From Shinisaurus crocodilurus (Eukaryota > Chordata > Lepidosauria > Squamata > Shinisauridae), in contig CM037877.1 in the NCBI GenBank assembly GCA_021292165.1, positions 307,090,063 through 307,154,062 of the forward strand: a stretch of 64,000 nucleotides of DNA, written 5' to 3'. Shown piece after piece: positions 9,926 through 20,993 of the stretch. Numbering within the stretch: position 1 is the stretch's first letter; each line of letters starts with the position of its first letter. A program made the translations under genes and the position numbers. The notes beneath the pieces were generated by a model that saw nothing but the letters and a program-made list of their open reading frames with translations, ran no database searches and was not told the origin of the DNA.

Positions 9926-10836
9926 CAGTGATGGCGAACCTATGGCACGGGTGCCACAGCTGGCACGCAGGGACCTCTCTGTGGGCACTTGAGCCATTGG
10001 TCACCAGATCGCGAAAAGATCTGCAAAATACTAATGATCTTGTTCTTTCTCACAGTGTGGAACAGAATGATTTTATTCTAGAATTCCTGTTACAGAATTC
10101 TTTTCTACATTGTTATCACATTTAAAAGATTTTGAAGAATGATGCACAGAGCATGGCTTGGATGTAAAGCCCTAACAGTTGACCTGAGTGCTGCATGTGT
10201 TGCTCTCAAACTAACAGAGTATGAGCCAAGGTTTGACAATTATCAGCATGCATGCAATAGCAAAAATCACATTAATTGTGCAAAAGCATGCCCAATGCAA
10301 ACTTTTACCTAATGCAGTGTTTGCAGTCCAAGACATAAAGTGTTTAAAATGTGTTAAGCACGTTTAGTTTTCTTGTTTATCTTGCTCATCCTAGTACAGG
10401 TTGACTTTTACTTTTACTAATCCGACACCTGTAGAAGCAGGGAAAGGACCCGGGGTAAAGCTTGCCCCATACAATTTCAGTCTGGCATATAATCATATTA
10501 CAAGTTGAGAATCCCTTATCCAAAAATACATGTGCCTAATTATTTAAAAAGTGTGTATAAATTCCCTTCAGGCTATGTGTACAATGTAGTACTATAATAA
10601 TTTTTTGAGTTGATTTTTTTTTCAACAAAAAACTGTTTGTATCATTGAAAGCTCTGTTATTGTGTTTTTCTTTAAAGACAAAAGATGTTAATTAGTTCGG
10701 ACAACTGTATGAGTTGTTTTTCTAAAACTAAAACCTCGGTATTCAGGTTTAATTGCAGTGTTGGCACTCTGAAATAAATAAGTTGGTTTTGTGTTGCAGT
10801 TTGGGCACTCGGGCTCAAAAAGGTTCGCCATCACTG
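9926..10836. mobile_element. Non-autonomous hAT, CAGTGATGGCGAACC type, 911 bp
   Basis: Termini CAGTGATGGCGAACCT and its complement AGGTTCGCCATCACTG. Subterminal tggcac/gtgccac motifs are present. An exact 8-bp duplication tcctaacg lies at 9918-9925 and 10837-10844. The interior is AT-rich with no hAT transposase that I can read. From memory, this terminus resembles hAT families (OC1/Charlie-like) reported as horizontally transferred among tetrapods. Confidence 0.93.
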
Positions 10837-11145
10837 TCCTAACGCATCACATTGATAAGGTGTGAAATGACCATCAAATATACTGCTAACTTTCCTCTGA
10901 CTTATTCCTGCCCCATATAAAACATAAGCTGTTCAAGGCCAGTTCACATGATCAAAGTCCTTTTGGGTTAGCTGCTTTTTGTCCTTGCTAATGGAGAATG
11001 ATGCTTTTGGCAAATGAGCTATTCGAACAGTTCCAGGGAAGCTGCAGCTGTGCTAGCCTGTAACAGCAAGAACAGCAGAGAATCCTGTGGCACCACAGTA
11101 ACTCATCTGCCCAGGCCTACTTCATGTTTTCTTAGGCGCCTAAGA

Positions 11146-11280
11146 CAGTGTTCTCCAACCTTGGGTCCCCAGATGTTTTTGGCCTACAACTCCCAGCATG
11201 CCCCAGCCAGCTACGCTGGCTGGGGCATGCTGGGAGTTGTAGGCCAAAAACATCTGGGGACCCAAGGTTGGAGAACACTG
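11146..11280. mobile_element. Palindromic hAT MITE, CAGTGTTCTCC family, copy 5
   Basis: 135-bp nearly perfect hairpin with the sequence palindrome cagccagctacgctggctgg at the centre. Exact duplication gcctaaga at 11138-11145 and 11281-11288. Confidence 0.95.
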
Positions 11281-11906
11281 GCCTAAGAAGAAAACAAGGT
11301 CCTGTGCAAAATAAAACAATGGTTAAAAAAAACAAACACCTGACATTCTTACAAATCCAAATAAGCAGACACATAAGGAAAGAGCAAGGCAGTAAGACAT
11401 CCCTGCCCAACTTGATGCCCTCTAGATGTGTTGGACTACTTCTGTCATCCCCAGCCAAAATTAAAATGCCTCTGTTAATTGGGAAGGGCGTGTGAAGCCA
11501 CCCCCACCCCCAGTGCCAGCCCCACGACCTGGCAGACGGCTGTTCTAGGGTGCGCGGCGCGGCTCACTCTACGGGAAAAGGGAGGCTCAATCCACAGCGT
11601 TGTTTCGTTCTGGCTTTAGAAATAAATATCAAATCCAGCATGTGGTTCAGAGAGAGGACCGCCAGACACACGATCACCACCTGACTGCAACAGCGAGAGA
11701 GTCCAGAACAGCCACTGCAGCGTTCATACCACCTCACATACAAAAGATGCTGGCGGAGGCCGCCGCCCCCCCTCCCCGTTGGGCTGGCAGTCATTAAGTG
11801 GCGAGATATCAAGCGATGGATGCGAAAATCTGAATCAGCCCAAGGCCTCCCCACTGAATCCACCTGCAAATAAAATTGTTCATTTATTGTCCATTTCATT
11901 ATTATA
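11281..11906. other. hAT fragment, then candidate conserved non-coding DNA
   Basis: Bases 11399-11450 are half of a CAGCCTTCCCC hAT (gccctctagatgtgttgg). From 11560 to 11905 the sequence is unique and not simple, with cattaagtggcgagatatc and tcatttattgtccatttc. It could be a conserved enhancer-like element. A 132-codon minus frame covers it, but I see no family. Confidence 0.35.
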
Positions 11907-12160
11907 CAGCCATGCCTTGGATTGAGAGCATAATTCGTTCCGGAAACGTGCTTGTAATCCAAAACACTCTGATTTTAAAACGAAATCCCCCCCCCAAAAA
12001 AATGTATACAGAGATTTTTAATTTAAGCCGTACTACAGTGCTTGTATTGCAAGACGTCGCATGTATATCAAGTCAAAAAATAAATAAATAAATATTTAAA
12101 AATTTGCTTGTCTTGCAAAACGCTCTCAAACCAAGTTACTTGCAATCCAAGGCATTGCTG
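11907..12160. mobile_element. Tigger-like (mariner/pogo) MITE
   Basis: Terminal inverted repeats CAGCCATGCCTTGGATTG and CAATCCAAGGCATTGCTG are flanked by TA on both sides (11905-11906 and 12161-12162), the target of Tc1/mariner-pogo transposases. The interior repeats the motif in inverted form. There is no open frame of note. Confidence 0.85.
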
Positions 12161-12237
12161 TAGTCGTTAATAAACCTAACGTGAGTATTGCCAGGTCGAC
12201 GAAGCTGTCTCGTGTTACCTAGATAATCTTAATTCAC

Positions 12238-12364
12238 GCTTCCCCAAACTGGCACCCTCCAGATGTGTTGGACTAGAACTCCCAGCCTGACAATGGCCAC
12301 ACTGACTGGGGATGGTGGGACTTGTAGTCCAACACATCTGGAGGTCGCCAACATGGGGAAGGCT
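12238..12364. mobile_element. hAT MITE, CAGCCTTCCCC family
   Basis: Arms cttccccaaactggcaccct and ccaacatggggaaggctg; internal ccagatgtgttggacta and its complement. The flanking duplication is eroded. Confidence 0.78.
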
Positions 12365-14399
12365 GACCTCGGCTGATACTCTGGTTTTGCTTAGAACTGA
12401 TTTTTTTTTGGAATTGAAATGTTTACTGCTATATTACGCTGATATTTTTTTTTATTGGATTGTTCTGTTTTTTTGTGTATTGCGAGATTCTTTGGGCACA
12501 GTCTCCTGGCATATAAATTATTGTTATATTTTATATTTATCACTTTCATGGCTGACTACTACTAGGTTTATATTAATGTTAGTTTTGTTGCTACACGTAA
12601 ACATTTTGAAAAAAAACATGATTTTAAAAAAATTACCCATGGAATCCCATGCCCAATTCCGGCCTGCTTCTATCTCGCTTCTCCCTCCCTCTGGAAGAGC
12701 CCGCTTAGCTCATTGGGTTGTATTCCTCCCCTCCCCTAATGGCTTCTCTTCTTCAGCTTATTGTCCTGAGATCCAGCTTCTGCCTGATCTTATAGGTCCC
12801 TTCCCCATTTCCCCATCAGGTCCGACCCTCTAACCAACCTCACCCACTGTATGTGTGTGTGTACATACATGCGCGCGTGCACACATACATAGAGGAAGCC
12901 TTCTGGCCAAGGACCGTATCAACTCTACACCCTGCGTGGCGTCTATCTTGCCGTTGACGCCAAGAAACTGTTAAACAGAAATTATAGTCATTTCACAGGG
13001 TCTGAAAACCATGTGTGAACAAGGAACAAAATCCGCTTACTCCGGAGCAGCCCCATGGCCTTCAACGGGGCTTCGGCAGAATAAATGGCTGTGTAGCGCA
13101 GCCAAGAATGACTCACCCCAGTGCCTCATGAACTCCTGTGGTCAGGAGTGTGTGGATTTCTACACTGAAGCCCACCAAATTCTGCAATCAGAATTAAGTT
13201 AGGAAAATTACTTAATTTTCCCCTCCAAATTACTTCCAGATGCAACATCTGGGTTTTTGCAAAATTTGAAATTTTTGTTGGCAGATCCTGGGGTTATAGA
13301 GTGGGAAAAGTTACGTGAAACATGGGGAGTGGGGGGGGCGGTGGATAAGATCTATGGAAGACGGAAACAAAGACGGGGGACCGTAAGCGAAGAGGGTCGG
13401 GAAGAGGGCCGCATGACATCTCAGAAAGAGGCCTTGATTGATTGTTGATGGATTGATTGAAAGGATTCACAAGCCACCCTGCAGCAGAGCTTCCAGGACA
13501 GTTTACCAAAACAAGAGAACACATAAATAAATTGGGCTTTCTTACAAATTGGGAAGTTCCCATTTCAACCTACCCCTCAGCTCAGCCCATATTCAAAAGC
13601 CATGAGGGGAGAGTAACATTTCTCAAGCTTTTGCACATGCCATTCAACCATAAGGACTAGAAGTTGGGAGAACAGATCTGTCTCCTGCACACAAGTCCCA
13701 ATCATTCCAAAGGGCTTGCACAGCAGAAATGGCCACTTTCCTCTTTCTTTTTTGTTAAATAAATAAAAGATAACATTGGGGGTTGTTGATCTCCTTGCAC
13801 CACTAACTCCAGTTCCACACTGCATAGATAAAACAATAGCTGTGCAAACAAACGCACACGTATACACACACTGCCCACAGTTCATGGAATAATATAACAG
13901 CTTTTCTTTCTCCCACGGCCTGCCTTAAAACACTCGTCCAAATGAAGCAAAGTAACAGGCGGGCCTCGCCTCCCTTTCCTTCCCTTCCCTTCCCTTCCCT
14001 CTCTGGCCCTGTAAAGTCATGCCAATCAACAAGCATGGATAAAACCCAGAGTACCTGGCTGAACTTGCAGGAGGATGGGCTGCCCAAACAACTCCCCGGG
14101 CAGCCATTCACAGAGATTGCTCCGGCGTAGGCAGCATCTCCAGGTCTGTCCGATGCTGCACGAAGCCACCTGCAGGCTGCAGCTGCTTCCCCTGGAAGCC
14201 GGCCAGCCATGCGCCTGCAGAGAGGCAGTGGAGGTCCGGTCCAGCAAAACCTCCCCAGGTTTCGCCAAGGCCATCAGCTTGCATCGACTTTAACGTGTTA
14301 AAAACACACACCTTGCTAGATTAACCAGCTCTAACTCTGGGTACAAGACAGGGACGCGTCAACCCACCCAACCCAACCCGACCACCACCCTCAAGTCTT
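12365..14399. other. Mostly unassigned DNA
   Basis: T-rich LINE-like sequence at 12400-12620. A LINE-tail fragment lies at 13440-13535 (gattcacaagccaccctgc...ataaataaatt, minus strand). A (CCCTT)n stretch is at 13972-14000. The 14030-14290 block is unique and GC-moderate. No exon is supported by both frame and splice sites. Confidence 0.4.
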
Positions 14400-14515
14400 T
14401 TCTCCCCCATCTGCAATATGGGCAAAATACTGACCTGCCCTACAGGGTTCCTGCAAGAACAACATACAGTATAATGTATGTGAACACTCAAGCGGTGCCC
14501 TATAAATGCTGATGG
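14400..14515 (+). repeat. MIR/CORE-SINE remnant
   Basis: Matches the shape of an MIR 3' half: ccatctgcaatatgggcaaa, then tacagggttcctgcaaga, and a tail with gtgccctataaatgctgatgg. It is ancient and heavily diverged. Confidence 0.6.
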
Positions 14516-15074
14516 TCACCACTACCTTGCTCACTCCCCTTCAAACCAGTGATCTAAAGGCCAGTTGGAGCTCTGCAGTGCCAATTCACCCGTTGCCAAA
14601 CTCCAGATGTTCCCCCAATCTGACTCTGTATTGCTAATACAACAGGTTGAACAACAGTCATCTGCCAGGGAAGGAAAGGAAGGAGCAATTCTGCCCCAAG
14701 TCTCTCCTGGAAAGGTTCTCAGGACACACACACTGCTTATGCACTGATGCTGAGAAACTCCCTACCTAGCAGATTGCTCTAGGGCCCAGAAGAGTCTGTC
14801 AAAGGATGTGTTGGAGCTGAAATATTTAAGATTATATGTAATATATTTCTTATATTTATATCCTGCCTTTATATAAAATTATGAGCAGAACTATTCCTCC
14901 ACCAGAGAAGGGCAGGCTGTGCTGATGAGCTGAAACAGCGATGGCCGTTGTCTACAATTCGGAGCAGCCGAAATTTTGCACACGCTCTGGCACCTAGTGA
15001 AAAAACAGTATTATACCAAAGAATCCCATCAGATGTTCTGGTCCTCACTGCCTCACACTGAATCTCCTGGACAC
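14516..15074. other. Unassigned DNA
   Basis: AT-rich LINE-tail-like sequence at 14820-14880 (tatatttcttatatttatatc). Nothing else can be supported. Confidence 0.45.
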
Positions 15075-15126
15075 AGAGCTGGACTTCACCTAGGAGACCT
15101 GAGTTCAAGTCCCAGCTCAGCAATGG
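15075..15126 (+). repeat. Sauria-type SINE, tRNA head only
   Basis: Short fragment with agagctggacttcacctagg, gagacctgagttcaagtcc and cagctcagcaatgg. It matches the tRNA-related head of the SINE at 44.9 kb. The body is absent. Confidence 0.5.
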
Positions 15127-15397
15127 ATTCACTTGGAAGCTAAATTAGTGTTGTTCTCAGCATCACTTCTATATTCTTTAACAAATTGTTGCAAATTTCT
15201 TGAGTAGTGTAGGCTAGGTCAACAAATCTAAATGTTCAGATTCCAAGATGTGGATTCCTGAAAGCAGAAATGGACTTGGAGCAGGCAATGGAAAAACCGG
15301 AGATTTCCTTCGCCACAGAAAGCTGATTCCCTTTTGCAAAATGCTGCTAGACACACAACAGATCTTTCGGTAACTCAAATAAATGTCAACATGCGTG
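15127..15397. other. Unassigned DNA
   Basis: No gene, repeat or regulatory signal recognised. Confidence 0.4.
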
Positions 15398-15678
15398 TTA
15401 AAGAGAAGAAACACCGTGCCATAGGTTAGCCGCCAGCCACCAGTGGCTCGGCTGAGCAGGACTGTGCCCCTGTGTTCCAGCCATGCACACTACGATCTGG
15501 AGAGGACGTGGTCCTTGGCGGAGGACAAGGCCAATAATTAAGTTCTTGCCAGCATCATAAACCACAGTGACAGGCAGCAAGGACAGCAGGTTGAACGAAC
15601 AGCCAAGCATTGAAGGGAGGATGCCAACCAGGTGCTCTGCCAAGGCACTCAGAGCTGCGGCAGCCCCAAAGTCTCCCG
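15398..15678 (-). other. Orphan open frame, possible exon or decayed element
   Basis: On the minus strand an unbroken frame gives a protein-like stretch including AEHLVGILPSMLGC, FNLLSLLPVTVVYDAGKNL and LIIGLVLRQGPRPLQI, with mixed codon use. The frame is preceded on the minus strand by tacctgcag, a possible 3' splice site with a poor pyrimidine tract. No good 5' splice site is seen. I do not recognise a family. It may be a real exon, a relic of an old element or chance. Confidence 0.2.
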
Positions 15679-15918
15679 CTGCAGGTACCCAGGCTCAGAG
15701 GCTTGGGGGCTCACAATTCCCAGGCCCATCTTTTCCTGTTAGTCTCTGTGTTTGCTCACATTACACCTCATCCTTGAACCAGTTAGTTGTGTCCCACCTA
15801 CTCACAAAAGAACGTATCTGTCCTGGCACTGCCTGCCTCCTCTGATGGGCGGTCGCTCTCCGAGAACCAGAGGTTTTTCACAACCCAGCTCTCTTGACAT
15901 CCCTGAACTAGAGATACT
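15679..15918. other. Unassigned DNA
   Basis: Nothing recognised. Confidence 0.4.
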
Positions 15919-15984
15919 GGGTGACCCCCGTGGACCTTCTGCATGCAGAGAGTGGCATGTGCTCTACCACTGAGCTGTGGTACG
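15919..15984 (-). repeat. tRNA-Ala-derived SINE, head fragment
   Basis: Minus strand gives cagctcagtggtagagcac (A box) and a TGC anticodon-loop remnant (plus strand ttctgcatgcagag). A small insertion sits in the stem region. It is not a functional tRNA. Confidence 0.6.
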
Positions 15985-16329
15985 TCCGTGAAGGAAGAGC
16001 TCCAGGATCTCTCCCCGCAAAAGGGCTAGAACTGGGCACCTTCTGCTCTGCCCTGCATGACTCTGCCAAGGTGACCAGCAGAAGTGCTCATGCGCTGGGA
16101 GGAACAGCTTAGGACCGCTTGGGCTACAGGACTTGTATGATATCCCAGAAAAAAACACAAGAGGTCAGGAAGCCAAACTGGACGGAGGCCAGTTTTGTTA
16201 CAGTTGACAACCCATGCCATAGGAATGTCTTGAGGAAGCTGAGTACAGCCATGCCTACATTTGGGAGAGCGGACTGTAGGGCCAGCGAGGAAGGTAGGAA
16301 ACAGAAGTTGTGATGAGAGAAGGAAGTGC
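15985..16329. other. Unassigned DNA
   Basis: No gene or repeat recognised. Confidence 0.4.
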
Positions 16330-16690
16330 CTACTGAGATAATCTTGGAGGACCTCTTATATGCCCCAAGAACACCTTTTTGGTGGCTGCACCCAGGGTCT
16401 GGAAGCCCCAAGGAAAGCCGAGCTCCCTTGCCTCCTTTCTAACGGCCTTCCGCAAGTTGGTAAAGAACTTCTTTTTTAGGAAGGCATTTGGGCTGCCTTG
16501 CTGAACGTGGTTTTTCACAGTTTAAGGTTTCTAAATAATCCCACCAATGTATTCTGTTATTTTCTGCTGCTGTTTGAGTCTTTTAAGGGCTGTTTTAAAT
16601 TGTTAGTAGTTTATTGATTTATCTTGCTGTTAGCCACCTTGAGCTCTCTGGAGGAAAGGCTGGGTATAAATGTGTTAAATAAATAAATTG
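16330..16690 (+). mobile_element. L2-like LINE 3' end
   Basis: The C-terminal end of the reverse-transcriptase frame is readable in pieces (PRVWKP..., ...ASFLTAFRKLVKNFFFRKAFGLPC). It is followed by an AT-rich 3' UTR and the tail gagctctctggaggaaagg then gtataaatgtgttaaataaa. Strongly 5'-truncated. Confidence 0.7.
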
Positions 16691-18087
16691 GTACTCACAG
16701 TCAAAACGGTAAAAAGAATTGACCAGAAATAAAGGAATAGTTGCGGGGGAGAGAGAAAGGTGCAGCGGGACACAAATGCGGGGCGGGCAAAGGGACAGGA
16801 AACTTCAGAGGGAGACAGGTTAGATCTGCTGCGTGGCAGCTGCTTCCACACGAGTCCACTTGAGGGGCGGCTGAAGAATGGGGAAAGCGCAGAGGCCGGG
16901 GACAGGGGCGGGGAGCAGATCTGGGGACATGTTCCATTGCTCTGAATGCGGTTCTGGGGACAGCAGGAGGGGTTCTAGTCTCCTGCCGAGTGAGCGGCTT
17001 CTGCCTACAGAACCGCAGCACAAAGCTTGCCCCTTTTCCAAGCAAACCACTTGGAAGCAGCAACTGTGCTGGGGGAACCTTTTTGTCGTCCTTGCTGTTG
17101 TTGCTGCTGCCATTCAGCAGGAATGGTGAGCACTGGTATGTGTGAGATTCCCTAACAAGAAGCCCGGCTTCGCATTCTAGTACAAAAATTGTTACAAGGC
17201 AGGCAGGCAGATTTTTCTCCAGGCAAGAATTCTGCAAAAAAAAAAACACCTCCATGTTTTTCAAGCAGGGCTGCGACTGAAAGTGCTCCCTTCCCCCCTA
17301 CCCCGAGCCGGCAGGAGGCCTCGCGTGCGCGCGTGAAGCAGGCAGCTGTCTCCGTTTGCAGAGAGGTCCCTGCCGAAGCACAAAGTGTGTGTGTGGGGGG
17401 GGCGTTCGTCCCTTCTCCCAAGGCAGTGCCGGGGGGCTACCGCTGCTGCCAGCAAACGAGAGATATGGTGGTGGACTCGGCTAGAGACGGGGAGGGACTA
17501 GATCCTGCTCACTGGAGTTGCTCCATTCAGATCAGCACATTTAGATTGGCCTAAGAGAGGAGAAGGAGGAGGAGGAGGAGGAGGAGGAGGAGGAGGAGGA
17601 GGAGGCGGCTGCTTTCACTTCAGCCATTCCCCCCTCAACCTTCTGTTTAAATGTTTTCTGAGTTAGGTCAGCATCACTGGGGAGTCTCCCAAGGCAACTG
17701 GCGGCAGCACACGGCAGACGGAAGCACACAGATCCCGTCGCAGCCGGAACAGCCAGTCTCCAGCTATGCAGTCCACACAGGGCAGTAAAAGGCTGGGGAA
17801 AGTGATTCCACAAACGGCGAACGGCATTGGCCAAGAGTGCGGCGGCGGCGGTGGCGGCAGCGGCTTCCCTTTCAGCCACTTGCACACTGAGAACAGTCAA
17901 GGATGCACAGCATCTCCAGAATTGGCCTAAGGGGCAGGAAAGGCCTCAAGAGACGATTCCAGAAGGGGGAAGAAGCTCTGGCCGGCCGGATGCCTGTCAT
18001 GCCAACCATTTTTAACCCCAGCTGTCCTAAAGGGGGGAAGACAATGCAGGATTCAGAAAAAAGCATCCCTGCCGCCGCTTCTCATCT
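16691..18087. other. Unique, moderately GC-rich DNA with (GGA)n
   Basis: A (GGA)n array lies at 17562-17605 and a GC/CGG-rich stretch at 17835-17870. Several open frames exist on both strands but resemble no family. The density of CpG is below the 45.4-46.3 kb island, so I do not call a promoter. Confidence 0.4.
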
Positions 18088-20071
18088 TTTCCTTTCATTT
18101 ATGACATTTCTATACTGTCCAATAGCTAAAGCTCTTGGCGGTTTACAAAGATTAAAAACGTTAAAAATAGCATAGAGTAAAAACCATTTACATACAAACA
18201 TATAAACAGACAGCACACACACAGACACACCTATATCTAAACAATTTGAAACAATCAGCAATAAGGAAAATCCAGGACCTGATTAAAAACCTCATCGTAT
18301 GCTGCCCAAATGACTGCGGGAAGAAGGTCCTAACCTGGCAACAAAAAGATAACTTTTTATCTTGTTGCTGCCTTTCAAGCCTCCCTCGGAGGAGGTCCCG
18401 GCAGGAGAGCCTTAGATATTGACCACAGTGCCCAGGTAGGTTCATGTCGGGAGAGGCGCTCCATCAGGTATTGCGGTCCCAAGCCGTGTAAGGCTTTATA
18501 GGCCAAAAACACCACCTTGAATCGGGCTCTGAAACATACAGGCAGCCAGTGCAAACATACAGGCCAGAATTGGTGTTGTATGTTCGGACATTCTCAACCT
18601 GGCCACTGCATTTTGCACAAGCTGCAGTTTCTGAACAATCTTCAAAGGCAGCCCCACGTAGAGTGCATTGCAGTAGTCTAACCTGGAGGTTACCAGAGCA
18701 TAGACAACTGAAGCCAGGTTATCCCTGTCCAGATAGGGGCATAGCTGGGCCACCAACCAAAGATGGTAGAAGGCCACCTGAGCCTCAAGTGACAAATATG
18801 ACTCCAGGAGAAACACCACCCCGCTCAGGTATGAATCCACACCTTCAGGGGGAGTGCAGCCCCATCTAGAATGGGTAGAGCACCCTCCATCCAGTCAGAA
18901 GAACCACCCACTAACAGCATCTCGGTCTTATCTGGATTGAACTTCAGTTTGTTAGCCCTCATCCAGTCCATTGTCACAGCCAGGCACCGATTTAGCACAT
19001 CCACAGCCTCACCTGATGAAGATGAAAGGAAGAAATAGAGCTGCATGTCATCAGCATATAGCTGATGCTGTTTCATTTAGATGCTGGATACCATGGGGGA
19101 CAAAACCAACCCCTGGGGATCCCTATGCTGGAGAATCCAAAGGGCCGAGCAATATTCCCCAAGCACCACCCTCTGGAGCTGGCCATCCAAGTAGGAGCAG
19201 AACCACTGCAATGCAGTACACACACACACACACACACACACACCCATTCCCAGCTCAGATAGTCACCCCAGAAGGATACCATGGTCAATGGTATCGAAAG
19301 GCATCAAGAAATCAAGGAGAATCCACAAAGCCACACTCCCCCTCTGTCTCTCTCCAAACATAGGTCATCATACAGGGTGACCAAGGCTGCTTCCTGGCCT
19401 GAATCCTGACTGAAATGGATTCAGATAATTGGTCTTATCCAAGAGCATCTGGAGCTGGTTGGCAACCACCCGTTCAAGGACCTTGCCCAGAAAAGGAACA
19501 CTGACCTAAAATTATTAAGATTTTCGGGGCCCAGGAAGGGTTTCTTCAGGAGTGGTCTCACCTCTGCCTCTTTCAGATGGCCTGGGAGCATTAATTGCCT
19601 CCTTGGCCCCATTGGCTGTTCCCTCCCTGCCAGTCTGTATAAGCCAAGATGGGCAAGGATCCAATATGGAAGTGGTCGCATGAACCTGTCCAAGCACCTT
19701 GTCAACGTCCTCAAGCTGTACCAACTGAAACTCATCCAAGAAAACTGGATGAGGCTGTGCTCACCTGATTCACCTGCTGTAACACTGGAGTCTGAAGTCC
19801 TGGCAGATGCAAGAGATTTTGTCCTGGAAGTGCCTAGCAAATGTAGTACAGTGGCCTCACACGGATTGACAGTATCCTTTGGACCAGCATGGAATAGGCC
19901 CCAAATGACCCCGAAAAGCTCCACTGGGCGGCACATGGAGGATTCAACAGAGGCAGCAAGAGATTGTTTCTTTGCCACCCGCCCCGCCCCTGAATATATG
20001 TGACCAGAGGCACACACCAGAGTTTGGTTGCATCCACTAGTTTTTCTCCATCTGCACTCAAGCCATCTCCT
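18088..20071 (-). mobile_element. L2-like LINE, about 2 kb, broken reverse transcriptase
   Basis: On the minus strand the order is as in an L2/CR1-group reverse transcriptase: FLGKVLERVVANQL-like region (about 19.4 kb), the catalytic YADDMQLYF motif (YADD at 19047-19058), NKLKFNPDKTEMLL, then [16 protein letters not shown] and LQLVQNAVARL (about 18.6 kb). The 3' UTR ends near 18088 with ctgtccaatagctaaagctc. Stops and frameshifts break the frame. A (CA)n at 19219-19243 grew inside it. Confidence 0.85.
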
Positions 20072-20303
20072 ATTTTATTTATTTATGCCCCACCTTTTTT
20101 CCTGCAAGGAACCCAAGGCGGTTTACATAATCCTCCTCCTCCTCTCCATTTTTATCCTCACAACAACAACCCTGTGAGGTAGGTTAGGCTGAGAGTCAGT
20201 GACTGGCCCAAAGTCACCCAGTGGGTTTCATGGCCGAGCGGGGACTAGAGCCCAGATCTCCCGAATCCCAGACCAACACTCTCACCACTACACCACACTG
20301 GCT
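20072..20303 (-). repeat. Sauria-type SINE, full length
   Basis: Minus-strand copy. The tRNA-like head lies at about 20215-20303 (minus gtgtagtggtgagagtgttg; ggctctagtccccgctcgg). It is followed by the conserved gggtgactttgggccagtc, tcacagggttgttgtgagg, and the BovB-type 3' end gcaggaaaaaaggtggggc. It is inserted in or beside the L2-like LINE; flanking ctatttt on both sides may be the target duplication. Confidence 0.9.
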
Positions 20304-20918
20304 CTATTTTGCTTCGTTGCTCTCAGCTCTGGAGTATACCACGGAGCAGCACAGGCTCTACTCTGGAGAGGGCGCTCAGGAGCAATCCTGTCAACTGCCC
20401 GGGTCATTTCTGATTCCACAGATCAACCAGGCTTTCGACAGGAGAGCCAGCCATACCAGCTGGAAACCTCCGCATCTTCCTCCTCTGCGAGAGCCAACTC
20501 TCACAAGCATTTTTCACAAAGTTGGCAGTAAGATAAACAAACGCACACAGCTTTATGCTGCTTACTTTTAAAAACTTTCCAGAGAGGGGAACTTGCTGCT
20601 GACTGACATCCCTGTTTGTGTGGTTTTTACAAACTAAAGTTTAACACCTGAACAATCTTCCACTGAATTTTAGCGTCTTGTGAATGTTCCGAAACGCTTG
20701 CTGATGGGGACCTGCTGATTTTGCCAGAAAAGGAAAAAAACCCTCAGTGCTCCACCCAAAGTCTTTCCATTGTTTTTGAAGCATTTCTGAACTCTGTATG
20801 CATTTCCTTGTTCTTTTCTTTTTCAAATCCTCAAATTGGTGGAATTGGCCTTGTCAGAATTCAGGCCTCAACCCGCCAGGTTTCGGCAGCTGGTTCTTCT
20901 CAGCCCAATTGCACAGTT
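20304..20918. other. Possible 5' continuation of the L2-like LINE, then unique DNA
   Basis: Bases 20304-20540 could continue the LINE interrupted by the SINE, but I cannot read a clear endonuclease motif. From 20540 to 20918 nothing is recognised. Confidence 0.35.
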
Positions 20919-20993
20919 GCCTGCATTGAGCAGGGGGTTGGACTCGATGGCCTTGTAGGCCCCTTCCAACTCTATGATCTATGAAATCTATGA
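20919..20993 (+). repeat. 5S-SINE/CR1 tail fragment, copy G
   Basis: Only the shared 3' region (cattgagcagggggttggac) remains. It ends tgatctatgaaatctatga, the tail seen in the 5S-headed SINEs and not the ttctatgattctatga tail of the CR1 copies here. I therefore assign it to the SINE. Confidence 0.65.
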
